A stretch of DNA of 20,573 bases from Christensenella sp. UBA5394 (GTDB taxonomy: Bacteria; Bacillota; Clostridia; Christensenellales; CAG-138), in the NCBI GenBank assembly GCA_002409725.1, contig DHOI01000026.1:15149-35721 (forward strand). The letters run 5' to 3'. The position numbers were made by a program, and so were the translations under genes. Below the pieces are notes generated by a model. The model had not been told where the DNA came from. It made no database searches and saw only the letters and a list, made by a program, of their open reading frames with translations. How positions within the stretch are numbered: the first letter of the stretch is position 1; each line of letters opens with the position of its first letter. This document shows, piece by piece, positions 6,627-13,488 of this stretch.

Positions 6627-7391
6627 ATGTATATCGAGCTGTTTTTGCTGGACAACGCTCTGATGGACTGGATCATCCTGCGCCTGGCCGCCGCGCTGCG
6701 GGGGCGGAGGCTGGCGGGGTGGCATACGGCCATGGGCTGTATTTTGGGGGCGCTGTATGCGCTTTTGGCCGTATATTGGCAACCGGCAGGGAGCCTGCCG
6801 GGAAAGGCGGCCTTTGGTTGCGCCCTGGCCCTGGCCTTTTCGCCCAAGGGATTCAAGGATTATGCCCTGTGTGTCGTGTGCCTGTTTGGCGCGGCCTTCG
6901 CCGTGGGTGGCCTGGCCTTCGCCCTGGCCCTGGCCACCGGGGGGAGGATGGAGAAGGGCGCGATTTGGAGCGGCCTGCCCCTGCGCACGGCCCTTTGCAT
7001 CGCCCTGCTGGCCTCCTTTTTGCCCCGCATGGCCAGAAGCATCCTCCGGCGGCGGCAGCAGGGATGCGCCCGTTTGGAGATCGAGCACCGGGGCGCATGC
7101 TATCGCCTGGAAGCGCTGATCGACAGCGGTAGTAGCCTTTTCGACCCGCTTTCCGGCCTGCCCGTGATCGTGGCTTACCTGCCCGCCCTGTCTGCAGAGG
7201 CCTCCCTTCCCATTCCGGCGCAGACGCTGGGCGGTGGCGGCATCCTCTACGCCTTGCGGCCCCAGCGCGTTTATTTGGATGGTGCGCGGATCAACGCCGT
7301 ACTGGCCTTCAGCCCCGAACCCCTTCAAAGGGCGCAAGCCCTCGTTCCGCCCGCAGCCCTGCCTATTGCAACAGGAGAGAGAAGCCTATGA
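6627..7391 (+). CDS. spoIIGA: Sporulation sigma-E factor processing peptidase SpoIIGA
   Basis: A membrane aspartic protease that removes the propeptide of sigma-E in the mother cell after a signal from the forespore (SpoIIR). The 254 residues are shorter than the 309 of B. subtilis, mostly by trimmed loops. The N-terminal half has about five membrane helices (start [18 protein letters not shown]; others near 36-51, 62-71, 78-104 and 118-133). The C-terminal half is the protease domain with the catalytic motif [18 protein letters not shown], Asp166 being the equivalent of B. subtilis Asp183. The TTGGGGG-like region before the ATG contains a GGGGGTGG ribosome site. It overlaps sigE by 4 nt (ATGA), the usual pairing of protease and substrate. 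Confidence 0.93.
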   Translation: MYIELFLLDNALMDWIILRLAAALRGRRLAGWHTAMGCILGALYALLAVYWQPAGSLPGKAAFGCALALAFSPKGFKDYALCVVCLFGAAFAVGGLAFALALATGGRMEKGAIWSGLPLRTALCIALLASFLPRMARSILRRRQQGCARLEIEHRGACYRLEALIDSGSSLFDPLSGLPVIVAYLPALSAEASLPIPAQTLGGGGILYALRPQRVYLDGARINAVLAFSPEPLQRAQALVPPAALPIATGERSL

Positions 7392-8098
7392 CGCCCGCCC
7401 TTCTTTACAAGCTGCTGCTGCGACTCTACGCCCGCTTCGATCTTCGCGGCGCGCTGTATTACATCAACAGCGGCGAAGCCCTGCCGCCCCCCCTGAGCAA
7501 GGAGGAGGAGGCCCAGCTGATGCACGCGCTCCTGCAAGGCCGGGAGGACGTGAAGCAGACCCTCATCGAGCGCAACCTGCGGCTGGTGGTCTATATCGCC
7601 CGCAAATTCGAGAACACCGGCGTTTGCATTGAAGATTTGATCTCCATCGGCACGATCGGCCTGATCAAGGCTGTGAATACCTTTGACGCACGCAAAAAAA
7701 TCAAGCTGGCCACCTATGCCTCCCGCTGTATCGAAAACGAGATCTTGATGTACCTGCGCCGCAGCTGCAAGCTGAAGCTGGAGGTATCTTTGGATGAACC
7801 GCTGAACGTGGATTGGGATGGCAACGAGCTGCTGCTTTCGGATATATTGGGCACGGATCCGGATGTGGTCTGCCGCAACCTTGAGGACGAAGTAGATAAG
7901 GAGCTGCTATGCCTGGCCATGGATAAGCTGACCCCCAGGGAAAAGCAGATCATGGAGCTGCGTTTCGGCCTAGCGGGCAGCCGGGAATACACCCAAAAGC
8001 AGGTGGCGGATATGCTGGGCATCTCGCAGAGCTATATCTCACGCCTCGAGAAGCATATCATCAAGGTACTGCGTAGCGAGATGGCGCAAATGATGTAA
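7388..8098 (+). CDS. sigE: RNA polymerase sporulation sigma-E factor (pro-form)
   Basis: Directs early mother-cell transcription during sporulation. The 236 residues align along the whole length with B. subtilis sigma-E. The N-terminal pro-sequence precedes [14 protein letters not shown]; the conserved Tyr-Tyr cleavage region is at residues 24-25, so the propeptide is about 24 residues, a little shorter than in B. subtilis. Region 2 follows ([53 protein letters not shown], about 63-125), then the conserved [17 protein letters not shown], and region 4 with its helix-turn-helix ([20 protein letters not shown], 202-221). It overlaps spoIIGA by 4 nt. The sigG gene that usually follows is absent; a convergent Fur-family gene lies there instead. 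Confidence 0.97.
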   Translation: MTPALLYKLLLRLYARFDLRGALYYINSGEALPPPLSKEEEAQLMHALLQGREDVKQTLIERNLRLVVYIARKFENTGVCIEDLISIGTIGLIKAVNTFDARKKIKLATYASRCIENEILMYLRRSCKLKLEVSLDEPLNVDWDGNELLLSDILGTDPDVVCRNLEDEVDKELLCLAMDKLTPREKQIMELRFGLAGSREYTQKQVADMLGISQSYISRLEKHIIKVLRSEMAQMM

Positions 8099-8103
8099 AC
8101 AAA

Positions 8104-8122
8104 AAAAGCGGAGCGCTCTTTC
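8104..8122 (+). terminator. Weak terminator-like hairpin after sigE
   Basis: AAAGCG (8105-8110), GAG loop, then CGCTCTTT form a short hairpin ending in CTTTC. It sits between convergent genes, with an A-run on the left that could serve as a U-tail for the opposite strand. The stem is short, so the call is tentative. Confidence 0.4.
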
Positions 8123-8148
8123 ACGCCCCGTAGGCCTAGCGGACTTTG

Positions 8149-8538
8149 TTAGGATTCCCGCGCGGCCGCGCAGCCGGGGCAAAGGCCGTAGAAGACCATG
8201 CCGGAGCTTTCGACCAGGCAGCCCGTCACCGCCGCCACGGGGGCCGTAAGGTCTGGCAGGGCGGCGCGGGGGATATCCACCACGGCGCCGCAATCGCGGC
8301 AGATGAGGTGGGAATGTCCATCCGTCACCGGGTCAAACCGATCAGCCGCGCCGGGGATGGAGATGCGGGCAATTTGCCCGGCCTCCGCCAGCTGGTTGAG
8401 GTTGCGGTATACGGTGGCCAGGCTAACGCTGGGGCTTTCCTCCCGAATGGCCGTATATAAGGCGTCCGCCGTGGGGTGCTGACCCTGGGTTTCTCGCACG
8501 GCCTCCAGCACGGACTCGCGCTGCTTGGAATAGATCAT
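8149..8538 (-). CDS. Fur-family metalloregulator, PerR-like
   Basis: A 129-residue dimeric repressor. The N-terminal winged helix runs over residues 1-60 (recognition helix SVSLATVYRNLNQL). The set of regulatory-metal ligands used by PerR is present: His21 (HPTAD), Asp69 (RFDPVT), His75 and His77 (HSH) and Asp88 (VVDI). Two CxxC pairs, Cys80/Cys83 and Cys120/Cys123, form the structural zinc site. This pattern fits a peroxide-sensing PerR better than iron-sensing Fur, but the distinction cannot be proven from sequence alone. The N-terminus begins MIYSKQRESVLEA, the short form common in Clostridia. An inverted repeat overlaps its promoter, suggesting autoregulation. It is the last gene of the minus-strand block and converges on sigE. 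Confidence 0.88.
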   Translation of the reverse strand: MIYSKQRESVLEAVRETQGQHPTADALYTAIREESPSVSLATVYRNLNQLAEAGQIARISIPGAADRFDPVTDGHSHLICRDCGAVVDIPRAALPDLTAPVAAVTGCLVESSGMVFYGLCPGCAAARES

Positions 8539-8555
8539 GACCCTATCCTTTCAAA

Positions 8556-8578
8556 ATAAGAACTGTTATTGATCTTAT
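8556..8578 (-). promoter_or_regulatory. Candidate Fur-family operator
   Basis: An inverted repeat on the plus strand: ATAAGAAC (8556-8563), 7-bp spacer, GATCTTAT (8571-8578), with 7 of 8 arm positions symmetric. It starts at the -10 of the gene's promoter and covers the start of transcription, an ideal place for repression. It is AT-rich like PerR and Fur boxes but does not match the exact 7-1-7 PerR consensus. Confidence 0.55.
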
Positions 8579-8606
8579 ACTAAAGGATAGAACGTGCTTT
8601 TGTCAA
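8577..8606 (-). promoter_or_regulatory. Promoter of the PerR-like gene
   Basis: On the minus strand, a perfect TTGACA (8606-8601) is followed by an 18-bp spacer and TAGTAT (8582-8577). The -10 abuts the inverted repeat at 8556-8578. Confidence 0.7.
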
Positions 8607-8617
8607 GGAAAAAACGT

Positions 8618-8650
8618 AAAACAAAAAGCTCCCTCATGGGAAGGAGCTCT
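8618..8650 (-). terminator. Intrinsic terminator after hup
   Basis: On the minus strand AGCTCC (8648-8643) pairs with GGAGCT (8632-8627) and is followed by TTTTGTTTT. It separates hup from the PerR-like gene, which has its own promoter. Confidence 0.8.
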
Positions 8651-8668
8651 TATTTTGCCGGAAAAAAT

Positions 8669-8941
8669 TTAGTTGAGGGACTCTTTGAAAGCCTTGCCGG
8701 CCTTGAAAGCGGGGGCCTTGCTGGCGGCGATCTGGATCTCTTCGCCGGTCATGGGGTTATGGCCCTTGTGAGCGGGGCGCTCGCGAACCTCAAACATACC
8801 AAAGCCAACCAGCTGAACCTTCTCGCCGGCCTTGAGGGTTTCAGTGATGGTGGAGAGGACGGCGGTCACGGCCTTCTCAGCATCCTTCTTGGAAAGGGCG
8901 CTCTTTTCAGCAACGGCCGCGATCAGTTCGGTTTTGTTCAT
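8669..8941 (-). CDS. hup: DNA-binding protein HU
   Basis: A 90-residue histone-like dimer that bends and compacts DNA. The whole protein matches the family: start [25 protein letters not shown], core [22 protein letters not shown] with the DNA-contacting arm [22 protein letters not shown], and end ESLN. The proline that intercalates at DNA kinks is present in RNPxTG-like context as HNPMTG. AGGAGG lies 8 nt before the ATG. It has its own strong promoter and terminator, so it is transcribed alone although it follows mazG, the order seen in many Clostridia. Confidence 0.97.
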   Translation of the reverse strand: MNKTELIAAVAEKSALSKKDAEKAVTAVLSTITETLKAGEKVQLVGFGMFEVRERPAHKGHNPMTGEEIQIAASKAPAFKAGKAFKESLN

Positions 8942-8998
8942 TGTAGTACCTCCTAAACAATTTGAAAAAGTAAAAATATCGGGTTAAAATCCTCGTAT

Positions 8999-9027
8999 AT
9001 TGTACCAAGGTTTCCCTTGTAGGGCAA
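8999..9027 (-). promoter_or_regulatory. Promoter of hup
   Basis: On the minus strand TTGCCC (9027-9022), a 17-bp spacer and TACAAT (9004-8999), about 60 nt upstream of the hup start. The -35 overlaps one arm of an inverted repeat (AGGGCA at 9021-9026 with TGCCCT at 9045-9050). Confidence 0.8.
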
Positions 9028-9056
9028 GCCTTTTTTTGAAAAAATGCCCTAACTGC

Positions 9057-10508
9057 CTATTTTTTTCGCTGCTCTGTCTTTACGGCTTCCCAATAGGCAT
9101 CCATCTCGGCCAGGGGTAAGCCCGAAAGCGTCCCCCGCTCCTGTAAAATGCGCGCCTCCATCTGGCTAAAGCGGTCCATAAATTTATCCGTGGCCTTGTG
9201 CAGCAGGGCCTCCGGGTCGCGTCCCAACAGCCTCGCCACATTTACAGCCGCAAAAAGCAGGTCGCCCACCTCCTCGTCCACATGGGCCTCGTCACCCTCT
9301 TCCATCGCTTCGAGTAGTTCGCTGGCTTCCTCGGGCAGCTTTTGCAGGGCGCCCTTAGGATCCGTCCAGTCAAAGCCCACATGGGCGGCCTTTTTTTGCA
9401 CCTTGGCACTGCGCATCAGGGCGGGGAAGGCGCGGGGAACGGCCCGCATGGCCTCGGCCGCCGTGGACTGGTGCTTCTCCTTTTGCTTGAGCTGCTCCCA
9501 GTTGTATTTTACCTCGCCGCTGCTCTGTGCATGCGCGTTGGCAAAAACATGGGGATGGCGGTAGATCAGCTTTTGTACGATGCCGGTGCTCACATCCCGC
9601 AAGGTGAAGGCGGCCTGCTCCTCTGCAATGATAGCGTGCAGGCCAATTTGCAGCAGCAGGTCGCCCAATTCCTCGCAAAGGGCTTCGTCGTCCTCCCGCT
9701 CGATGGCGTCCAGCACCTCATAGGCTTCTTCGATCAGCGGCCCACGCAGGGAAAGGTGGGTCTGTTCGGCATCCCAGGGGCAGCCGCCGGGTGCGCGTAG
9801 CCTAGCCAATACGGCCATCAAATCATCTACGCTTTTACGCTCGAGCCGCTCCGGGTGGGCTGGGGGCACGATGAGGCAGGTATCGGCCGCATACGTGGCC
9901 TGCCGATCCACTTCCAATAAAGGCATCTGCCGGGCTATATAGCCCGCTTCGCCCAGTGTACAAAACCAAATTGGATATTCATCCGGGAAGTATTCGCCAA
10001 GGGCCAGCTTCACATTGCCCGCGGTCAGGCTGGAATCCACTTCCTCGATGCAAAGGGTGTGATAAGGATCCAAAATGGAGGGCAGGCCGCTGGCTGCGCA
10101 GCAGACCAGGCCATCCTCCGGCAAGGGGCAGGGCAGGACGCAGCGGGCGGCTTCCGCATAGCCGGGGGAGGGCAGGCGGCGCACCGCCGCGCCGTCCCTT
10201 TGGGCTCGCTGTACCAGGGCTGTGAGGGCGGCGTCCCCCATGCTCCGGCCGCATACGGCGTAGACCGCATCCAACCCTGGGCCGCAGAGCCGATCCGCGA
10301 TGGCCACGTTGAGTTGGTCAAAATCGTCCGTGGTCTCATAAAGATCGTCCATGGCGGTATAGGGCAGGTCCAGAGCCAGTAAGGGGGCCGCGCAGGGGCT
10401 TTCCACGGTCTGCAAATATAGATGTTTCGCGCTTTTGACGGCCTCCCAGGCCGCAGCGGTGGTATGGCCGGGGGTGGCCAGAGGGGCGATGGTAAGGGTG
10501 TAGCTCAT
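9057..10508 (-). CDS. mazG: Nucleoside triphosphate pyrophosphohydrolase MazG with degenerate N-terminal methylase-like domain (YabN-type)
   Basis: MazG hydrolyses non-canonical or surplus NTPs to NMP and pyrophosphate. The 483 residues contain an N-terminal tetrapyrrole-methylase-like domain (about 1-215) and two MazG repeats. Repeat one carries the Mg-binding signature E260-E261-x-x-E264 with E280-x-x-D283, after the typical LRAPGGCPWDAEQTHLSLR. Repeat two carries E393/E394-x-x-E397 with E413-x-x-D416. The methylase part lacks the glycine-rich GLGPGD motif: the start reads TIAPLATPGHTTAAA, and the usual PGHPLV segment reads CGRSMGD, so methyl transfer is unlikely. The start is set at 10508 by GGAGG upstream and a 4-nt ATGA overlap with ispDF; an in-frame ATG further upstream lies inside ispDF. 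B. subtilis yabN also neighbours rqcP. Confidence 0.92.
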   Translation of the reverse strand: MSYTLTIAPLATPGHTTAAAWEAVKSAKHLYLQTVESPCAAPLLALDLPYTAMDDLYETTDDFDQLNVAIADRLCGPGLDAVYAVCGRSMGDAALTALVQRAQRDGAAVRRLPSPGYAEAARCVLPCPLPEDGLVCCAASGLPSILDPYHTLCIEEVDSSLTAGNVKLALGEYFPDEYPIWFCTLGEAGYIARQMPLLEVDRQATYAADTCLIVPPAHPERLERKSVDDLMAVLARLRAPGGCPWDAEQTHLSLRGPLIEEAYEVLDAIEREDDEALCEELGDLLLQIGLHAIIAEEQAAFTLRDVSTGIVQKLIYRHPHVFANAHAQSSGEVKYNWEQLKQKEKHQSTAAEAMRAVPRAFPALMRSAKVQKKAAHVGFDWTDPKGALQKLPEEASELLEAMEEGDEAHVDEEVGDLLFAAVNVARLLGRDPEALLHKATDKFMDRFSQMEARILQERGTLSGLPLAEMDAYWEAVKTEQRKK

Positions 10509-11647
10509 GGTTCGTATTCCTCCAGGCTGCAAACGCAGCGGGCTGTGATACATACAAGCTCCCCTTCCGGGCCGCAGCCCTCGGGGGTGGTGGCCTTAAC
10601 GCTGACCCTGGCGACGTCGCAGCATAAGGCGCGGGCCAGGTTTTGGCGCATGGCCAGAATATGCGGGGCCAGCTTGGGCCGCTGGGCTACGATGGTGGCG
10701 TCCAGGTTGCAGAGGAGATAGCCCTTTTCCCGCAGGAGGCCGTTCACGGCGGAGAGCAGCTCCAGCGAGCAAATGCCTTTATAGCGGGGGTCGCTATCCG
10801 GGAAGTGGATGCCGATATCCCCCAGGGCGGCTGCGCCCAACAGGGCGTCGATAACGGCGTGGGTCAGCACATCCGCATCCGAATGCCCCAGGAGGCCCAG
10901 CTCGAAGGGGATCTCCGTCCCCCCCAGCACCAAGGCCCGGCCTTGAACCAGCCGGTGGGTATCTTCGCCAAAGCCGCTGCGACAGGCGCGGCGGGTGAGC
11001 AGCGCTTCAAAGAGGGGGATATCCGCGGGCGTGGTCAGCTTTTGGTTACGGGGGCTACCCGGGGTGAAATGCACCTCGCCATAGGCGCGGCGGTAGATGG
11101 CCGCGTCGTCCGTGGCGCAAACGCCGGCCTGCCGGGCCACTTCATAGGCCGCGAGGATGCGCGAGCGGTCAAAGGACTGGGGGGTCTGCGCGGCCAGCAG
11201 GGTGTCGCGTTCCAAAACGGCCGTCTCGCCCTGCCAGATGGTATCCCTTGGCGGCAGGGCGGCCACGCCGCTACCCCGCGCTAGGGCGCCCGCGATGCTA
11301 TCCAAAATAACGGAGGGCTCCGCCAGGCAGCGGGCCGCGTCGTGGATGGCCACGGCCTCTCCTTCCGCCAGCAGCAGGGCATTATAAACGGAATCCCCCC
11401 GTGTGGCCCCGCCCTCCACCAGGCGGATACGCAAGCCGGGTTTGCCATAGCGCTCAGCAAGGGACTGCGCCAGCGGTCGCGTCGCATCGGATACGGCGAT
11501 GAGGAAATCCGTCACATCCGCGCGCAAAAAGGCCAGCAGGGCGTATTCCAGCGCCGTGCGGCCCGCGAGGGGCAGGGTTAGCTTATCAAAGCCCATGCGG
11601 CTGGAGCTGCCGGCCGCCAGCAGAATGGCCGTAACGCCGCCGCTCAT
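10505..11647 (-). CDS. ispDF: Bifunctional IspD/IspF enzyme of the MEP isoprenoid pathway
   Basis: A fusion of two MEP-pathway enzymes in 380 residues. Residues 1-220 are IspD (MEP cytidylyltransferase): AAGSSSRMGFDK nucleotide loop with Lys22, TRGDSVYNAL, HDAAR (102-106), TPQSF (155-159), TDDA and KLTTPADI near the end. Residues 223-380 are IspF (MEcPP synthase): GFGEDTH with metal ligands Asp229 and His231, GHSDADVLTHA with His263, LGDIGIHFPDSDPRYKG, and KATTPEG. Both active sites look complete. IspE, the step between them, is not in the window. The gene overlaps rqcP upstream and mazG downstream by 4 nt each (ATGA), so the three are translationally coupled. Fused ispDF is best known from alpha- and epsilon-proteobacteria. 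Confidence 0.95.
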   Translation of the reverse strand: MSGGVTAILLAAGSSSRMGFDKLTLPLAGRTALEYALLAFLRADVTDFLIAVSDATRPLAQSLAERYGKPGLRIRLVEGGATRGDSVYNALLLAEGEAVAIHDAARCLAEPSVILDSIAGALARGSGVAALPPRDTIWQGETAVLERDTLLAAQTPQSFDRSRILAAYEVARQAGVCATDDAAIYRRAYGEVHFTPGSPRNQKLTTPADIPLFEALLTRRACRSGFGEDTHRLVQGRALVLGGTEIPFELGLLGHSDADVLTHAVIDALLGAAALGDIGIHFPDSDPRYKGICSLELLSAVNGLLREKGYLLCNLDATIVAQRPKLAPHILAMRQNLARALCCDVARVSVKATTPEGCGPEGELVCITARCVCSLEEYEP

Positions 11648-11898
11648 GCGTTCCCCTCGGGCAAAAGCTCATACATGCCGGAAGCATCCGCCTTGAGGGC
11701 ATGCTCCTGCACGGAGAGCACCTTGAGCCGCACGTGCTTGCCGGAAAGCAGGATGTCCAGCTCATCCCCCTCCTTGACCTCGGCAGAAGCCTTGGCTACC
11801 CGGCCGTTGATCTGTACCCGGCCCAGGCCGCAGGCCTCGTTGGCCACGGTGCGGCGCTTGATTAGGCGGGATACCTTGAGATATTTATCCAATCGCAT
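11644..11898 (-). CDS. rqcP: S4-domain ribosome quality control protein RqcP
   Basis: An 84-residue RNA-binding protein equal in size to B. subtilis RqcP (YabO). The S4 domain begins MRLDKYLKVSRLIKRRTVANEAC and continues GRVQINGRVAKASAEVKEGDELDI. RqcP binds obstructed 50S subunits with RqcH and helps add the C-terminal alanine tail to stalled nascent chains. The ATG at 11898 is chosen because GGGAG precedes it and the family always starts MRLDK; an earlier in-frame ATG would add 17 unrelated residues. A possible extended -10 promoter and the foldase terminator lie upstream, so rqcP leads the rqcP-ispDF-mazG operon. Confidence 0.93.
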   Translation of the reverse strand: MRLDKYLKVSRLIKRRTVANEACGLGRVQINGRVAKASAEVKEGDELDILLSGKHVRLKVLSVQEHALKADASGMYELLPEGNA

Positions 11899-11927
11899 GT
11901 CAGAAACTCCCTTTTTTATATGGAAAG

Positions 11928-11936
11928 ATGATACCA
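11928..11936 (-). promoter_or_regulatory. Candidate extended -10 promoter for rqcP-ispDF-mazG
   Basis: Minus strand TGGTATCAT (TGn plus TATCAT) lies about 30 nt upstream of the rqcP start and just after the foldase terminator. No good -35 is seen, which is tolerable for an extended -10. Confidence 0.45.
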
Positions 11937-11946
11937 TATTTGCGGG

Positions 11947-11975
11947 CAAAAAACGAGGGGGCAGGGCCCCCTCGT
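11947..11975 (-). terminator. Intrinsic terminator of the foldase gene
   Basis: Minus strand ACGAGGGGGC (11975-11966) pairs perfectly with GCCCCCTCGT (11962-11953) around a 3-nt loop, followed by TTTTTG. Confidence 0.93.
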
Positions 11976-11999
11976 AAGGTATCGCTTTTTAGAAACGGC

Positions 12000-13418
12000 T
12001 TAGCCCACGGAACCGTCATAGGATTTGACCAGTTCCTCGTTGATGACCACGCTGCCGTCGTTCTTCCAAGTATCCAGCATGGCGGCCCATTCTTCTTCCT
12101 GCAAGCTCTCGAGCAACAGGGCGGTGGCGGCTTCCTTCACGCTGTCCAGCGCCACGGCGCCCGGCGTTTCATCGGCCAGGTAATAGAGAATATGGCAGCC
12201 GTCCGTATCCTGGATGACCTCGCTGTATTGGCCCAGGCTCAGGGTGGAGAAGGCGGTTTTCACCTCTTTGGACCAATCCATTTCGCTCTCATATTTGTTG
12301 CTGATGAGCAGGCCCTTCTTGGCGATGGTATCAAAGCTGAGGATATCCGCATCCTCGGTATATTCGGCCATGACGGTGGCGAAATCGCCGCCGGCCTTCA
12401 GCTTGGCATAGGCCTCATTAGCCTTTTCCAGCGCGGGGGCCATGCGGGTGGCGTCGAGGGCGGCAACTTCCTTTTCCAGCGCCTTGTATTGGGTTATGAT
12501 CTCATCCAGGCGGGCATTCGCCTTGCCGCCAATGGCTGCCTCAAACGCCAGATCGCCGTATTCGGCGGCCAAAACATCCATCTCGTCCGTTTTGGCGGTG
12601 TATTCTTCGCTGGGCTCCCCATCTGGGGAGATGAGGATATGCAGCGCGCGGCTGTAGCCCTCGGGCACATAGAGGGAGGGCGTGCTGCCGTATTTTTCGT
12701 AGCTCTCCTCGTCGGTCTTATAAGCGCCGCCGTCCGTGGTGTAGGTATCCTGCTGCTCGGCCAGGGTATCGCCATACCAGGTTTGCAGGGCAGCATCATC
12801 TACGGAAACGTCCTTAAGGGTCTCCTCGCGGAAAAGCTCGCTGATGGCCGTATCCTTATAATAATCGCGAATCCATTCCACGAATTCGTCATAGCTCATG
12901 GCAGAGCCGGTGTAGGATTTCGTTTCCGCTACCAATAGTTCCTTGGCGCGCGCTTCCACATCGATGGAAGAATCTGCTTCGGCCTCACTTTCGGCCTGGG
13001 TGCGGTAGGTTTCCATCAGGTATTCGAGTTCTTCCGTGACGCTGGATTCGATCTCGGCAAGCTTTTCCTCGCTCAGCTCTTCAAAGCCGGCCGCTTTTGC
13101 CTGATAGGCGAGGATTTTTTCCTCTGCCAGCAGGTCCACGATGAAATCTTGGAATTCGCTCAGGGCGGCCTCGTCGGAATAGATATCGTAGCCATAGCTG
13201 GTATAGTAAGAGGCGTAGGTATTGAACAGATCGATGTATTCGCCCATGGTGACGGTTTCGTCGCCCACGGTGATCACGACAGCCTCCCGATCCGCATCCG
13301 AAACAGGGGCGGCAGCGGCGGGTACGCCCGGGGCGTCGCTTTCAGTCTTGAGGGAGCAGCCCGCAAAGACGCTCAGCGCCAGAAGGGCAGCCAGGGCAAG
13401 GGCAGTTAATTTCTTCAT
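12000..13418 (-). CDS. PrsA/SurA-type peptidylprolyl isomerase lipoprotein
   Basis: An extracytoplasmic chaperone/foldase of 472 residues that probably helps secreted proteins fold. Residues 1-21 form a lipoprotein signal (VFAGC, Cys21). Residues about 46-245 form the helical SurA_N-like chaperone region (VGDETVTMGEYIDLFNTYAS...). The parvulin domain starts at YSRALHILI (255-263) and resumes at AYAKLKAGGDFATVMAEYTED, ending LGQYSEVIQDTDGCHILYY (395-413). Between the two parts, residues about 265-330 are an inserted Glu/Ala-rich helix-forming stretch. The start is placed at 13418 because GGAG lies 6 nt before it; the ATG at 13436 has no ribosome site. Foldase genes follow mfd in many Clostridia. 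Whether isomerase activity survives the insertion is unknown. Confidence 0.87.
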   Translation of the reverse strand: MKKLTALALAALLALSVFAGCSLKTESDAPGVPAAAAPVSDADREAVVITVGDETVTMGEYIDLFNTYASYYTSYGYDIYSDEAALSEFQDFIVDLLAEEKILAYQAKAAGFEELSEEKLAEIESSVTEELEYLMETYRTQAESEAEADSSIDVEARAKELLVAETKSYTGSAMSYDEFVEWIRDYYKDTAISELFREETLKDVSVDDAALQTWYGDTLAEQQDTYTTDGGAYKTDEESYEKYGSTPSLYVPEGYSRALHILISPDGEPSEEYTAKTDEMDVLAAEYGDLAFEAAIGGKANARLDEIITQYKALEKEVAALDATRMAPALEKANEAYAKLKAGGDFATVMAEYTEDADILSFDTIAKKGLLISNKYESEMDWSKEVKTAFSTLSLGQYSEVIQDTDGCHILYYLADETPGAVALDSVKEAATALLLESLQEEEWAAMLDTWKNDGSVVINEELVKSYDGSVG

Positions 13419-13460
13419 GCTTTTCTCCATTTTCATATATTGTATCTTACATACCGTTTC

Positions 13461-13488
13461 ATTATATCATGTCTCTTTTTGAATGCAA
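13461..13488 (-). promoter_or_regulatory. Promoter of the foldase gene
   Basis: Minus strand TTGCAT (13488-13483), 16-bp spacer with TGA just before TATAAT (13466-13461), i.e. an extended -10. The -35 lies within the last codons of mfd. The implied transcript starts near 13454 and supports the downstream ATG at 13418. Confidence 0.82.

Noticed and set aside
6459..7337. 292-codon minus-strand open frame opposite spoIIGA
   Set aside because: Antisense to a clear SpoIIGA, low-complexity Gln/Pro/Gly-rich translation, no ribosome site and no family resemblance.
9021..9050. Inverted repeat AGGGCA/TGCCCT as the mazG terminator
   Set aside because: The loop holds the A/T runs and no U-tail follows the stem on the mazG strand; it overlaps the hup -35 instead.
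11928..12938. 336-codon plus-strand open frame opposite the foldase gene
   Set aside because: It lies wholly antisense to the foldase, its promoter region is the foldase terminator, and its sequence (Gly, Ala, Phe, His-rich) is the mirror of a GC-rich gene with no recognisable family.
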